Shown: one piece after another, positions 21,601 through 27,600 of the stretch
Numbering within the stretch: the first letter of the stretch is position 1
Layout: each line of letters starts with the position of its first letter
Assembly: GCF_000388065.1 (NCBI RefSeq)
Contig: NW_009242971.1
Location: 2,620,943-2,652,869, forward strand
Origin: Fonticula alba
Lineage: Eukaryota; Opisthokonta; Rotosphaerida; Fonticulaceae
Reading direction: 5' to 3'
DNA: 31,927 nt
Program-made: the position numbers and the translations under genes
Notes under the pieces: generated by a model
Told to the model about the DNA's origin: nothing
Databases searched by the model: none
Seen by the model: only the letters and a program-made list of their open reading frames with translations

Positions 21601-23007
21601 CCCCAGCATGCCGGTCTCGCCCTTGCCGGTGGGGACCATGCCGGCCGCCGGGGCCAGGTCCACGCCGGGCACCTCGTCCAGGTCGAAGAGCAGCTTCCCA
21701 TCGACCGAGCCGCGGGCCAAATTCAGCCACTGCAGCGGGCTGACCCCCCGGCGGAAGATCGACCGCAGGCCGCGCTCGAAGAGCAGGAGCTGGCTCTGCC
21801 GGACGAGCACCTGCCGCGCGGCCCCGAGGCGCGGGTCATACCGGACCGCGGCCCGGACTTCGCGGATGGCCACATCGATGCGCGGCGGGAAGAGCCGCAC
21901 AAAGGCATGGGCCCCCAGCAGGCCGGTGTCCGCCTGGTCCTCGTACACCTGGCCCGGGTCCATGTCGGCGGCCGAGTCCTCCGCCTCAAAGAGAAAGGGC
22001 AACTGCGCCAGGTCCCACAGCAGGTCGCTGCGCAGGGCGGCCCCGGACACGAAGAGCTCCAGCCCGAAGCCCGGCAGGTGGCGCTCGCCCGGGTGCTCCT
22101 GCGACGCGTCCGACGGCCAGGCGGCCGGGTCGGCCTGGCGGTGCCACCCGCGCGCCGGGGCCCGCAGGGTCACGCCATCCGTGCACAGCCGCGCCCGGAT
22201 GTCCACCGGCCGGGGCTGGCCCTCGCCCAGCAGCCAAAAGAGCGCCAAGCGCAGCAGCACCGACAGGATGGAGCTCAGCCAGGAGGGATCGGCCGTCGGG
22301 TCGCCGAGCCCGGCCTCGGCCATCAGCGAGCCGAGGGGGTCGGCCGGCCCGGGGGCCTGGCCGGGGGCCGGGGCGCCGGGCCCGGCGGCCGTGGCTCCGG
22401 GCCACCGCGACGCCGCGGCCGGCACCCCGCCCAGGGCCGTCAGTCGGAAGACCGCCACCGTGAATACCAGCACCAGCGCCACGCACAGGGTCGACAGCCA
22501 GAGGACCAGGGCGCCGGGGCCGGGCCCCGGGCCGAGGCTGGCCCCGGCGCCCGGCACAAGCCCCGCACCGGCCGCCGCCGGCCCCAGAAGCAGGAGCCCC
22601 GGCGACAGGAACGTCACCCGCGGGGCGGCCGGCGAGGCCCTCGGCGGGGGGGCCGGCGCGGGAGCCGGCTCGGCCGGCGGCGCCCGCGCATGGGCCTCCA
22701 GCAAATCCGCCAACATTTGCCGCCGGCGGAGGGCCAGGAAAAGGTCAAGTACTTGGGGGCTGTGCCCGGTCGGTGCCGGGGACAGGTCCACCTCCGGGTG
22801 CGTGCCATCGCCAAAGCGCCGGAGCAGGTCCTCCACATCGGCCGCGCGAAGGCCCGGGTCCGAGGGCCCGGACAAGGTGTCCCCAGATGCCGGGCCCATG
22901 ACCGCGGTCGTCGAGGAGGCCGTCAGGGCCGTGTGCGAGGAGGTGATCACCGGGCCGGCTGTGCTGGTCGTGGCCACCGACGCCTGGTGCTCGCCATCGT
23001 CAGGCAT
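64..23007 (-). CDS. VPS13: VPS13-family giant bridge-like lipid transfer protein, 12 exons in window, 3' end off the left edge
   Basis: Spliced model (minus strand): 23007-18118, 17769-16693, 16256-15651, 15360-12641, 12337-11988, 11708-6723, 6530-6169, 5938-5018, 4748-3633, 3451-2475, 2163-1701, 1436-64. That is about 19.84 kb of coding sequence, ~6,613 codons, and every donor/acceptor pair agrees in phase. Family knowledge: VPS13 proteins are rod-like tubes of repeated beta-groove units that carry phospholipids between ER and other membranes; the VAB domain recruits adaptors. Seen here: a chorein-like start after an N-terminal membrane helix, several VPS13-like core motifs, the junction motif WSK-AVYIDAPGSEGV typical of the SHR-binding/VAB region, and six VAB repeats each with its conserved Asn. 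The usual C-terminal ATG2_C-like and PH-like parts are not in the window, so the gene should continue left of position 1. Known VPS13s are roughly 3,100-4,400 aa; this one is inflated by Gly/Pro/Ala-rich insertions. The ortholog subtype cannot be told. Start chosen: first ATG after the microsatellite-bearing 5' region, followed by continuous coding. Confidence 0.86.
1437..1700 (-). other. VPS13 intron with CA/GT microsatellite
   Basis: The donor is GTACGC at 1700 and the acceptor AG at 1438-1437. Length is 264 nt (a multiple of three, so a retained intron would be framed but for the TGA at 1485-1487). A CTGAC branch-like motif lies at 1484-1488. It holds the imperfect GT repeat at ~1617-1668. 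Confidence 0.78.
1617..1668. repeat. GT/CA microsatellite
   Basis: An imperfect GT repeat with GC interruptions on the plus strand, in the VPS13 intron 1437-1700. Read as protein it gives meaningless His-Thr or Val-Cys runs in the shadow frames. Confidence 0.93.
1701..2163 (-). CDS. VPS13: VPS13 exon 11: VAB repeat 4
   Basis: The acceptor ACGGCCAG (AG 2165-2164) brings the last base of an Arg codon, then RDVESNTPVFILYSRLVVLN, RTSLPIMLKQ. This is the fourth VAB Asn (codon near 2104) in the well-known 'i.iysp..vvNkT' setting. The exon then encodes a helix (ILRQHFTEAMLEREAQLAAA) and ILSLFNRERSKLPDTQVGLF, and ends RHSRWSK before GTACGC at 1700, phase 0. About 154 residues. The intron upstream (2164-2474) holds a 67-nt C/T run on the plus strand. 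Confidence 0.83.
2286..2352. repeat. 67-nt C homopolymer with one T (intron)
   Basis: Plus strand reads C26, T, C40. It lies inside the VPS13 intron 2164-2474, so the transcript carries about 40 G in a row, a strong G-quadruplex candidate. Exact length may be affected by sequencing or assembly error. Confidence 0.95.
2475..3451 (-). CDS. VPS13: VPS13 exon 10: VAB repeat 3
   Basis: The acceptor CATGGCAG (AG 3453-3452) lies 26 nt after a 44-residue C run in the transcript, phase 0. The exon opens IHRSLTSIRVVLKPPVQVDN, RLPFDAYLRL, the third VAB Asn (codon near 3392), matching 'i.l.Pp..v.N.LP' of VPS13. Later come RYSYPPWSGPQRVC, FGFLSWPISSG, WYMARVYLGLGAGLLDREGL and PGFRRDHSLRLVGPDGES. It ends CEVIL plus two bases of Arg before GTGCGT at 2474, phase 2. 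About 326 residues. Confidence 0.82.
3478..3521. repeat. 44-nt G homopolymer (intron)
   Basis: An uninterrupted G run on the plus strand. In the minus-strand transcript it is C44, ending about 26 nt before the acceptor at 3453-3452, where it can serve as the polypyrimidine tract. Confidence 0.95.
3633..4748 (-). CDS. VPS13: VPS13 exon 9: VAB repeat 2
   Basis: The acceptor GGCGCAG (AG 4750-4749) follows a CT-rich tract and a run of pyrimidines; the AG at 4744-4743 is an in-frame alternative two codons later. It encodes HHHLVRITLCVPAPPVMM, then LGETFIYYERVVSLRALTAS, FRLAPHLRSVTIGASLVQ, and SRRLVLAAPIRGVNACARTF. The last contains the second VAB Asn (codon near 4142) in the context of VPS13 'SRxLxLxAPxxVxN'. 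Then come a Gly/Ala loop and STLADPGLGTTVLISVRP. The exon ends VVVAVV before GTGCGT at 3632, phase 0. About 372 residues. Confidence 0.82.
4779..4815. repeat. TG, AG and A-run compound repeat
   Basis: Plus strand: TG repeat, then AG repeat, then GGG and a run of nine A. In the minus-strand transcript this is a long T/CT pyrimidine tract some 35-65 nt before the exon 9 acceptor, so it probably serves as the polypyrimidine region of intron 4749-5017. Confidence 0.88.
5018..5938 (-). CDS. VPS13: VPS13 exon 8: end of rod and VAB repeat 1
   Basis: The acceptor GGCCACAG (AG 5940-5939), phase 0, leads into IEARFSLGPVAIYRFDRSSL, SWHVVLEPSR, a pattern seen where the VPS13 rod meets the adaptor-binding domain (strand, then 'W..vlEP'). 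RRVISRTVDLRLARDQG and LHTPEMLDFTLSDSLLREI follow. FIPAWAPFSIVNATGLAVFV holds the first VAB-type invariant Asn (codon near 5235). The exon ends EEEVTGGVL before GTGCGT at 5017, phase 0. About 307 residues. Confidence 0.82.
6093..6109. repeat. G homopolymer next to GC dinucleotide run (intron)
   Basis: About 17 G on the plus strand, preceded by a GC alternating run, within the VPS13 intron 5939-6168. It lies closer to the donor than the acceptor, so it is not the obvious polypyrimidine tract. Confidence 0.9.
6169..6530 (-). CDS. VPS13: VPS13 exon 7
   Basis: The acceptor GGCCGCAG (AG 6532-6531) is the first AG after a CTGAC branch-like motif at 6579-6583. An in-phase alternative is the AG at 6490-6489, which removes 14 codons. 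Either gives VLPAFERVDIMVEALHLHVS, then PLIVAARDWVGLPVLYVRLA and MLNWTSGD. These are the last rod strands before the VAB domain. It ends at Asp before GTACGT at 6168, phase 0. About 121 residues with a Gly/Ala-rich loop in the middle. Confidence 0.74.
6662..6678. repeat. 17-nt C homopolymer (intron)
   Basis: Within the VPS13 intron 6531-6722; G17 in the transcript, about 45 nt downstream of the GTATGT donor. Confidence 0.9.
6723..11708 (-). CDS. VPS13: VPS13 exon 6: very long central rod exon (~1,662 codons)
   Basis: The acceptor chosen is AATGCCCAG at 11710-11709 (phase 1), downstream of a CTGAAC branch-like motif; the AG at 11671-11670 is an in-phase alternative that removes 13 codons. Rod strands recur: VKLALRISSLDRRGLALELP, ISLAGVTVALPDWAHF, HLFFGASRVWLVLRPSDPVL, MSLHARVDVSRALRVVVHRE, MPSVILQPGGLLVRLRPELS, VRPVTLSVRRPDCAESHRLA, HVWLDLSVVVGDQLVFLG and LRVDLSSLELHASGFELGV. 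These suit successive beta-groove units facing a hydrophobic channel. A Pro-Ala-Ala run encoded by a 9-bp repeat lies at 7672-7751. It ends SPRP plus one base before GTATGT at 6722, phase 1. No stop interrupts the 4,986 nt. An antisense frame is also open, but that is a GC effect. Confidence 0.8.
7672..7751 (-). repeat. 9-bp coding minisatellite (Pro-Ala-Ala run)
   Basis: About eight tandem copies of a GGGGCCGCC-type unit inside VPS13 exon 6. On the minus strand it encodes repeated Pro-Ala-Ala in a surface loop between rod strands. The unit is a multiple of three, so copy-number change would not break the frame. Confidence 0.9.
11820..11868. repeat. GCGGGGC tandem repeat (intron)
   Basis: About six to seven copies of a 7-bp GCGGGGC/GGGGCGC unit within the VPS13 intron 11709-11987. 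In the ORF it reads as a Pro-Arg-Ala shadow, which supports its being intronic. Confidence 0.85.
11988..12337 (-). CDS. VPS13: VPS13 exon 5: short rod exon
   Basis: The acceptor GGAGCAG (AG 12339-12338) brings in one base that completes the split Arg codon, followed by SEKHVAEARLKMVAVRALWY. This is a strand pair typical of the rod; LAKFDREAVLSETSFLSMSV and a second strand SANVNEMHSRAGGESF follow. About 117 residues. It ends STD plus one base before GTGCGT at 11987, phase 1. The intron upstream (12338-12640) contains a run of 29 C on the plus strand, that is, G in the transcript. Confidence 0.76.
12396..12424. repeat. 29-nt C homopolymer (intron)
   Basis: Lies in the VPS13 intron 12338-12640; G29 in the transcript. 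Further short C runs and CCCCGCAT units follow to about 12488. Confidence 0.93.
12641..15360 (-). CDS. VPS13: VPS13 exon 4: central rod segment with large disordered insertions
   Basis: It begins RLEISISCVLFEQPP directly after GGGACAG (AG 15362-15361), phase 0, a strand motif of the VPS13 rod. About 907 residues (~2192-3098). Ordered islands include IFVSLSLLGQS, SIPLTPEQIAKLPANVRE, GQRLVFHLSPATIASCIRVA, FCSLSGFLESACAACQDI and PMFGISLLVEDISVQAWHP. Between them lie long Gly/Pro/Ala stretches. The chosen end is AWHP plus two bases of a codon before GTGCGT at 12640 (phase 2). The open frame continues to a stop at 12550, but that extension loses the family pattern and the phase-2 junction restores it with exon 5. 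GTGGCG at ~12627 is a weaker alternative donor. Confidence 0.78.
15591..15632. repeat. CAGA tetranucleotide microsatellite (intron)
   Basis: CA units followed by about nine CAGA copies on the plus strand (TGTC in the transcript). It lies just inside the donor end of the VPS13 intron 15361-15650. Pure direct repeats without spacers, so not CRISPR. Confidence 0.94.
15651..16256 (-). CDS. VPS13: VPS13 exon 3: conserved beta-groove segment
   Basis: The acceptor GTGCCGCAG sits at 16258-16257 after a pyrimidine-rich stretch, phase 0. The exon encodes about 202 residues (~1990-2191). VIHVTLEALDSPIIAFPTE followed by HHTPVILLAPDTVRIS matches the VPS13 pattern in which a Pro-rich 'xxPxIxxPxx' strand is followed by a strand that sets lipid-groove walls. 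The remainder includes a helix (MDFIRHVLWPLFYDTYRLDI) and TLFVLPGEPRITFP. The tail is Ala-Pro-rich. The chosen donor is GTGCGC at 15650-15645 (phase 0), preferred because it resembles the other donors. A stop in the downstream frame forces the next acceptor to be the AG at 15362-15361, which also needs phase 0. An earlier GTG in the Ala-Pro tail is an alternative donor. Confidence 0.72.
16396..16440. repeat. G-run and GA-rich tract (intron)
   Basis: GGCGGGGAGG, a G run, then GAGAGACAGAGAGA. In the minus-strand transcript it is a CT/C pyrimidine stretch, more than 100 nt before the exon 3 acceptor of the VPS13 gene. Confidence 0.8.
16596..16618. repeat. CAGT repeat reading as tandem CTGAC in the transcript
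   Basis: Five CAGT copies in the VPS13 intron 16257-16692. On the minus strand they read CTGACTGACTGAC, that is, consecutive copies of the CTGAC branch-point-like motif, 75-95 nt after the donor. Confidence 0.9.
16693..17769 (-). CDS. VPS13: VPS13 exon 2: beta-groove segment
   Basis: It starts after GGGCAG at the acceptor (AG at 17771-17770) with KISITDTRG, phase 0, joining SCE from exon 1. Motifs typical of VPS13 N-terminal repeats are visible: PVPFFVVGG, a membrane-groove strand LTTLSMDHPLKVRYHMSF, a long helical stretch around WYRLQSEAIEQSLEQEGML, and LLIRHEVVNAIIAFFLIADD, which fits the 'conserved strand then short helix then FF' pattern of the family. About 359 residues (~1631-1989). 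It ends VY before GTGCGT at 16692, phase 0. The intron 16257-16692 has CAGT repeats, a GA-rich run and a C/G homopolymer. No other acceptor was needed to keep the frame. Confidence 0.8.
17770..18117 (-). other. VPS13 intron 1 with several G runs on the plus strand
   Basis: The donor is GTGCGT at 18117-18112 and the acceptor GGGCAG at 17771-17770, 348 nt. G runs lie near 17881-17897 and 17990-18001 (C runs in the transcript). The frame stays open through it by chance as a Pro/Arg-rich shadow, but the phase-0 exon-exon join gives a better VPS13 pattern. Confidence 0.75.
18118..23007 (-). CDS. VPS13: VPS13 exon 1: N-terminal extension with membrane helix, chorein-like start, first beta-groove units
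   Basis: Residues 1-1630. The ATG at 23007-23005 opens MPDDGEHQ. Residues ~166-187 (ALVLWLSTLCVALVLVFTVA, continuing) form a strong single hydrophobic span; a second hydrophobic helix lies at ~243-260 (WLSSILSVLLRLALFWLL). It runs into VDIRARLCTDGVTLRA, which resembles the helix-then-strand start of chorein domains. FPPRIDVAIREVRAAV (~372) and LVPRLHVTCRDVEIFLVD (~479) match VPS13 beta-strand motifs. An acidic patch DEEDDHDEEED lies at ~604. VLPRVAARLSRRQVYAMN (~940), WALSRRRALRLRYVRLY (~1350) and LELELSQGDVILFRLWALY (~1405) resemble VPS13 core motifs. Long Gly/Pro/Ala loops and a Glu run (+ 19785-19803) interrupt them. The exon ends SCE before GTGCGT at 18117-18112, phase 0. The frame stays open upstream to 23523 but there encodes a His-Thr run from a CA microsatellite, so I treat that as 5' UTR. 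Confidence 0.82.
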
Positions 23008-23320
23008 GCTTCCTTCGCCCGGCCGGCCCGGCTGTCTATCGGCAGGGGGTCCGGTCGCGAGGCTCGGTCGCCCGGTGCCGAAAAGGGATGGAAGGCTACG
23101 CGCCGGTGGCTCCTTTCGTGTTGGGGTGCGAGTGTCGAGGTGCGCGACGGCTGGCGCCCAATGACAGGGGGAACAACCGGCCCGTCGGTGGCCCAATCGC
23201 GGTGGGGGGGGTGCCTCCCGAGAGCTGCCGATTCGTGCAAGGCCAAAGACCAACTCGCGAGCCAACAAGCAGAGAAGAGGAAAGGAGAGGAGCGAGAGAC
23301 GCGGACAAGTTCGGAGAGAA

Positions 23321-23357
23321 TGTGTGTGTGTGTGTGTGTGCGTTTGTGTGTGTGCGT
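23321..23357. repeat. TG microsatellite upstream of VPS13 start
   Basis: TG repeat with a few interruptions (CG, TTG). It lies about 310-350 bp upstream of the ATG at 23007, in 5' UTR or promoter. Confidence 0.93.
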
Positions 23358-23753
23358 GGATGTGATGGCCACCACCGTGCTCGGCTGGCGATGAGGCCGG
23401 CGAAAAAGTCACCCAATCGCGCAACACGGGGGACGCAACCGCCAGAGGCGCCCCTAGGCAGCACATTCCTCGGGAGGCGGCCGGAGTATCCTCGGGGAGG
23501 GGGACCCCGGTGTTGACGCGCACGCAAAGAGCCCCTGGGTCTCCGCCGGGGCCCGGGCCGGCCGATCAACACCCCTCTCCCTGCCCTTGCCGATCCAGGG
23601 AGCGGAGGCCACGTCCGGCGATCTTAAAAGCCCAAGTTAAGGGAGCCGTAACCGAAGGCGCGCCGCGGGGCGCCAAGTACCAGGCCATGTCCCCTGCTCA
23701 GGGACACCAACTAAGTATTAGATGATGCACAGTTGGCGCGATAACAATGGCGG

Positions 23754-23776
23754 CACGTGGCGACGTTCTCACGTGA
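23754..23776. promoter_or_regulatory. Paired CACGTG E-boxes, the second in a TCACGTGA palindrome
   Basis: CACGTG occurs at 23754-23759 and again at 23770-23775 inside TCACGTGA. The spacing is 16 bp (about 1.5 helical turns). It lies about 750 bp upstream of the VPS13 start codon, in the less GC-rich part of the intergenic region. CACGTG is the core of bHLH-zipper sites, and TCACGTGA matches the core of lysosomal CLEAR elements in animals. Whether that regulator exists here is unknown. Confidence 0.45.
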
Positions 23777-23917
23777 CAGATTAGGCCGCGTGTAACTGAT
23801 AAGCCTTTTCAACCTCGCCCTTCCCGCCGCCTGCTCCCCCCCCCCCCGGAGCCCGTGTCTGTGTGTCTGTGTCCATGGTGAGAGCATGCTGCCGCGAGCA
23901 TCACTCTTTTTGTACGC

Positions 23918-23966
23918 GCACACACACACACACACACATACACATACACATACACATACACATACA
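23918..23966. repeat. CA then CACATA microsatellite
   Basis: About ten CA units run into repeated CATACA/CACATA units. Intergenic; nothing coding spans it. Confidence 0.93.
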
Positions 23967-24138
23967 GAACGCCCCGGTTCCCGGCCACCCTGTCCTCAGC
24001 ATGGTCAGTTGACAGCACGGCGTGGCGAAAAATCCGCCCAGGCATGGAGCTGCGGGCCACATCTCGCGAGAGAAGCTGGCAACGAAAATGCGGCCTTCGG
24101 TCGAAGGAATAAACACGGCTGGGCAAATGTGAGGCATG

Positions 24139-24162
24139 TGTAAATATATAAATATATTGGGC
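24139..24162. other. AT-rich island (TATATAAATATATT)
   Basis: About 24 bp almost purely A/T in an otherwise very GC-rich sequence. It contains TATA-like cores readable on both strands. It lies ~1.13 kb upstream of the VPS13 ATG and ~480 bp downstream of the LRR stop. On the minus strand it follows TTTTTGTTCTCAG. It could be a 3'-end element of the LRR gene or a distal promoter; I cannot decide. Confidence 0.5.
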
Positions 24163-24360
24163 TAATCGCCCCTGAGAACAAAAATGACACGGAATGCCAT
24201 GAAAAAGAGGACCCACGGGGAAAGAACCACAAGGCCAGTGCCTTTTCGCTTGCCCCATCCCTGGGGGGGGGGAGGAGCCCCCATCTAAACAAGGGGAGGG
24301 GAGAAGGACAAGGCGACCGGGTGAAAGGGGAAGGGGCGGAAGATCTCAGGAGGACAAGAG

Positions 24361-24570
24361 AACGAGGGGGGGGGAGAGAGAGACAGAGAGACAGAGAGGG
24401 AGAGGGGGGAGGAAAGAGAGAAACACAAGGACCAAGGGGCTCGCATCCCTGGCGGCGCGCCAAAGAAGGGAAGGCAGGCGGGGCTCCGCAACGGGACACG
24501 GCCGGAAAGAGGATAGAGAGAGAGGGAGAGAGGGAGAGAGGGAGGGAGAGAGGGAGAGAGGGAGAGAGCA
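24361..24570. repeat. GA-rich / CT-rich tract after the LRR stop codon
   Basis: Two purine blocks on the plus strand (~24361-24425 and ~24507-24568; GGGAGAGA-type units in the second). In the LRR transcript this is a CU-rich 3' UTR segment beginning about 65 nt after the stop at 24636. Both blocks are mirror-like polypurine runs able to form triplex DNA. Confidence 0.85.
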
Positions 24571-24635
24571 TGTGGGGGAGGGTGCGCAAGCCGGCGCCCG
24601 GCACGTCGATGGAGGAGAAGGAGGAGAGGCCACGC

Positions 24636-27600
24636 TCAGCAGGCAGGGCGTTGCCGAAGACCGGACTCCACCTCGTCCGCCGACGGGCTGGCCAGGTAGA
24701 GCTCGCGCAGGCGCAGCCAAGATGCCCGATGCACCAGCTCCCCGAGCGGCATGTCCAAACGCATGTCGAAGAGGAATTGCAGGTCGGTCATTTGGCCATA
24801 CTGGCCGAGGAAGGCCCGGCCGGCCGTGTGCATGAGCGCCCGGTGGGCCTGCATCCGGCGCCGGTCCACCCGCAGGGCCGAGTGATCGAAGGTGTCCACC
24901 AGGATGTTGTACAGGCACTTGTTGGCCGCGGCTTCCAAGTGCGCTTGGGCCTCGGCCGGCCCGTCGACCGGGTGCTGGTGATCGGCCGCCGCCTCGGCGG
25001 CTGCCCGTTCGAGCCGCCGCTGGCGCTGCTCCTGCCAGCTCGCCGGCCGCAAGGGCCCCAACAGGGTGTCCATCTTGGCCGCGGCATCTGCCCCGGCCGG
25101 GCCCCCGGCCCCGGCCCCGGCCCCGGCCCCGGCCCCGAACGGGTCCATGTCCGGGGTGAAGTCAAACAGGCGCTCGATGTTTTCCGCCACCGAGGCGTCC
25201 AGCTGCGGCCCCGGCGCCAGGAAGGGGCTGGCCGCCTGCTCGCCGCGGAGTTCGGCCAAGCGCAGGCGATGTCGCTCCGGGGCCAGATCCCCCAGAAGCC
25301 GGCTGTTGTGCCGATGCAGCTCCCTCGATGTGGGGGCCAGTCGGGCAGCGAGGTCGGCCGCCAGGATCACCGGCAGCTGGCCCGGCCTCTGAGGCAAGGC
25401 CCCCGACTCGCCGGTCGTCGCGTCGACCTCCACACACCGGTCCCCTTCCAGGGTGAAGGTCGGCCCGACACTGGCCCCCAGCTGGACCACTGGCCGATGC
25501 CCGGCGATGTAGGACAGGATGGGCGAGCGCTCGGCCGGGGCCTGCCACTCGGCCGGCGCACCTGCTCGGGACCCCTGCTGCCGGCTCGCCGACCGGAGGA
25601 ACCCCTCGCGCGTGCGCTCGGCCAGCTGGCTCAACGCGGCGGCCAGCTCGGCCGGCGACTCGGCCATCGCCTCGGCCACCGCGGCTCGGGCCCTCTCCAC
25701 GTCCGGGTCCCGGGGCAGGGTGGCCCGCGCGCGGGTGGCCGGAAACTCGCCCGGTGACGGCGACCGCGGGGGCGGCACTGGGGCCGGCGATGACGCCGAC
25801 GGCGGCAGGACCGACACGGCGGCCACATCATCCGCGTGGGCCGGCGGCTCGGGGGCCGCCGCCACCGGTGACGGCGGTGCCGCCTTCGGCTTGGCACTCG
25901 GCTCGCGCGAGTCGGGATACATGTCGGAGAAGGCCCGCAGGATGCGCTCCTGCTTCGGGTGCAGGCTGGGGAAGGTGGATGCAGGGGTCGCCAGATCATC
26001 GGGGCCGAGCGGCCGCCGACGCCGATAATGGGCCTTCCTCTGCCGGCCGGTTGCCAGGGGGGCCGCCATGTTGGCCGACGCGCCGGCCGACGCCGCCGGC
26101 TCGACTGCCGGAGCCTGAGGCCCACCCGGCGACTGGCCATGGTTGGACACGACAAATTGGTCGCACGCGATGGCCAGCAACATGGCGTACGTCTCGTGGC
26201 TCAGGCCGCGGAAGCGCTCCGGCTCCAGGATCATGGCCAGTGCCACGGCCGACAGGTACTCATTGTCAAAGTGACCCGGGTCCCCGGCATCCTTGTCACT
26301 GTCATCAGTGTGATCCCCATGGCCGGTGGCCCCGGGCCCCGGGGAGCCATGCCGGACCCCGGGCCCGGGATACCCCACAAAGAGCAGCGGCATGCCACCG
26401 GATGACCGCCGGACCGCCGGCGTGGTGAAGTCCTCGCTGCGGGTGGCCCGGCGCCGGGTAATGCACCGGTGACAGGGGCACGGCAAGTCCGGCAGATGGT
26501 CCGCCCGGAAGAAGTCACTGACCACCAGGTACGAGGCCAGGGCCATGCCACCATGGAGTTGGGCCCCGCCGGCCCCCTGGCGCAGGGACAAACGCTGGGA
26601 TATGTCCTCGAAGCCGGCCAGACGGAGGAACCACTCATCCAGGTCGCGTGCCGACAGGTTGAAGAGCGACGTGGCCCCGAGGGTCGGCGAGCGGAAGAGC
26701 TCCGGCGCCGTGTCCAGCATCCCCAACACCGACCGGAGGAAATCCCCCGGCGCCAGGGTGACGCCAATCATCGGCATGCCGGAGTACGACCGGGCCCGGC
26801 GCAAACGCGACACCTGGCGAATGGATGGCCGATCGAAGGGCGACTCCCCGAGGGGCGCCCGGTCCAGGCGGAAGGTGGCCAACAGGTGCCGCAGCGGCGC
26901 GAGGAAGGCGAAAGGGCCAAATGCAGCGGCGGTGGTGAAAGGCCCGGCCGTGTCCGGCACCCGGGCCCGCCGGGGTTTCGAGGAGCCAGACGAGTCGCCC
27001 GAGCGACCCGCGCCCCGGGTCGACTGGCCCTGCTCACCGGTCGAAGGCGATGCCAGGGGGGAAGACCCATCATGCGGGCGTTGAGCCTGGCCGGGACGCC
27101 GGGTCCGCGCGGTTTTGGCATTCTGCCTGGACTTACTGTGGGACAGGGCCGACGGCGGCGGCAGAGGAAAGGCCTGGCGGTGAAGCAGATACCAGTCCTC
27201 CAGGGCCCGGTCAAAAAGGTCCCGGCCGCCGGGGGTCGAGTGCAAGAAGTGATTCAGCTGCGAGAGGGAGAGCAGGCCACGTGGAGACCACGCCGGCGGG
27301 ACGGCCGCCAAAACCAGGCGACTATACAGATAAACCACCTGCGGCAGGGGGAGCTCCGTCTCGGCCACCACATCCAGCACGGACATCGAGGCCAGGTCGC
27401 GCCCGGCCGGCAGCCAGCGCTGCTCCGGCGAGTGGTGCAGGGCCACCGGCTCCAGGCCGATGTCCACCAGGAAGCGCTGCATTTGCTCCGGCGTCCAGGT
27501 GAAGATCCCGGCCTCGACCACGGCCGGTGGCGGGGTGAACTGCCCGGCCGCCGTGGCCCGGCCGCCGACCCCACTGGCACTGGGATCGTGCGAGGCCTCA

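Larger units (their letters stand above)
23008..24635. other. Intergenic region: 5' flank of VPS13 gene, 3' flank of LRR gene
   Basis: I see no convincing coding exon here on either strand; open frames are microsatellite or CT-tract shadows. It contains a pyrimidine-rich stretch on the minus strand (23255-23330) that could be part of a 5' UTR intron ending near CGGCAG (~23225). It also holds TG and CA microsatellites, paired E-boxes, an AT-rich island and a GA/CT tract directly after the LRR stop. It is clearly less GC-rich than the genes between ~23600 and 24200. The VPS13 promoter should lie between ~23300 and 24200. Confidence 0.7.

Noticed and set aside
23008-23523. Upstream extension of VPS13 exon 1 to 23523
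   Set aside because: The extension translates a CA microsatellite into His-Thr repeats and has no conserved pattern; the ATG at 23007 is cleaner.
23580-23830. tRNA or small RNA gene in the less GC-rich part of the spacer
   Set aside because: No T-arm consensus, box A/B pair or convincing cloverleaf could be found by eye.
23886-24143. Short plus-strand gene ending at AATAAA (24108-24113)
   Set aside because: The frame is mainly a His-Thr run from the CA microsatellite; no other sign of a plus-strand gene.
24005-24604. Minus-strand 199-codon frame after the LRR stop
   Set aside because: Ser/Pro/Leu runs come from the CT tract; no ordered protein pattern.
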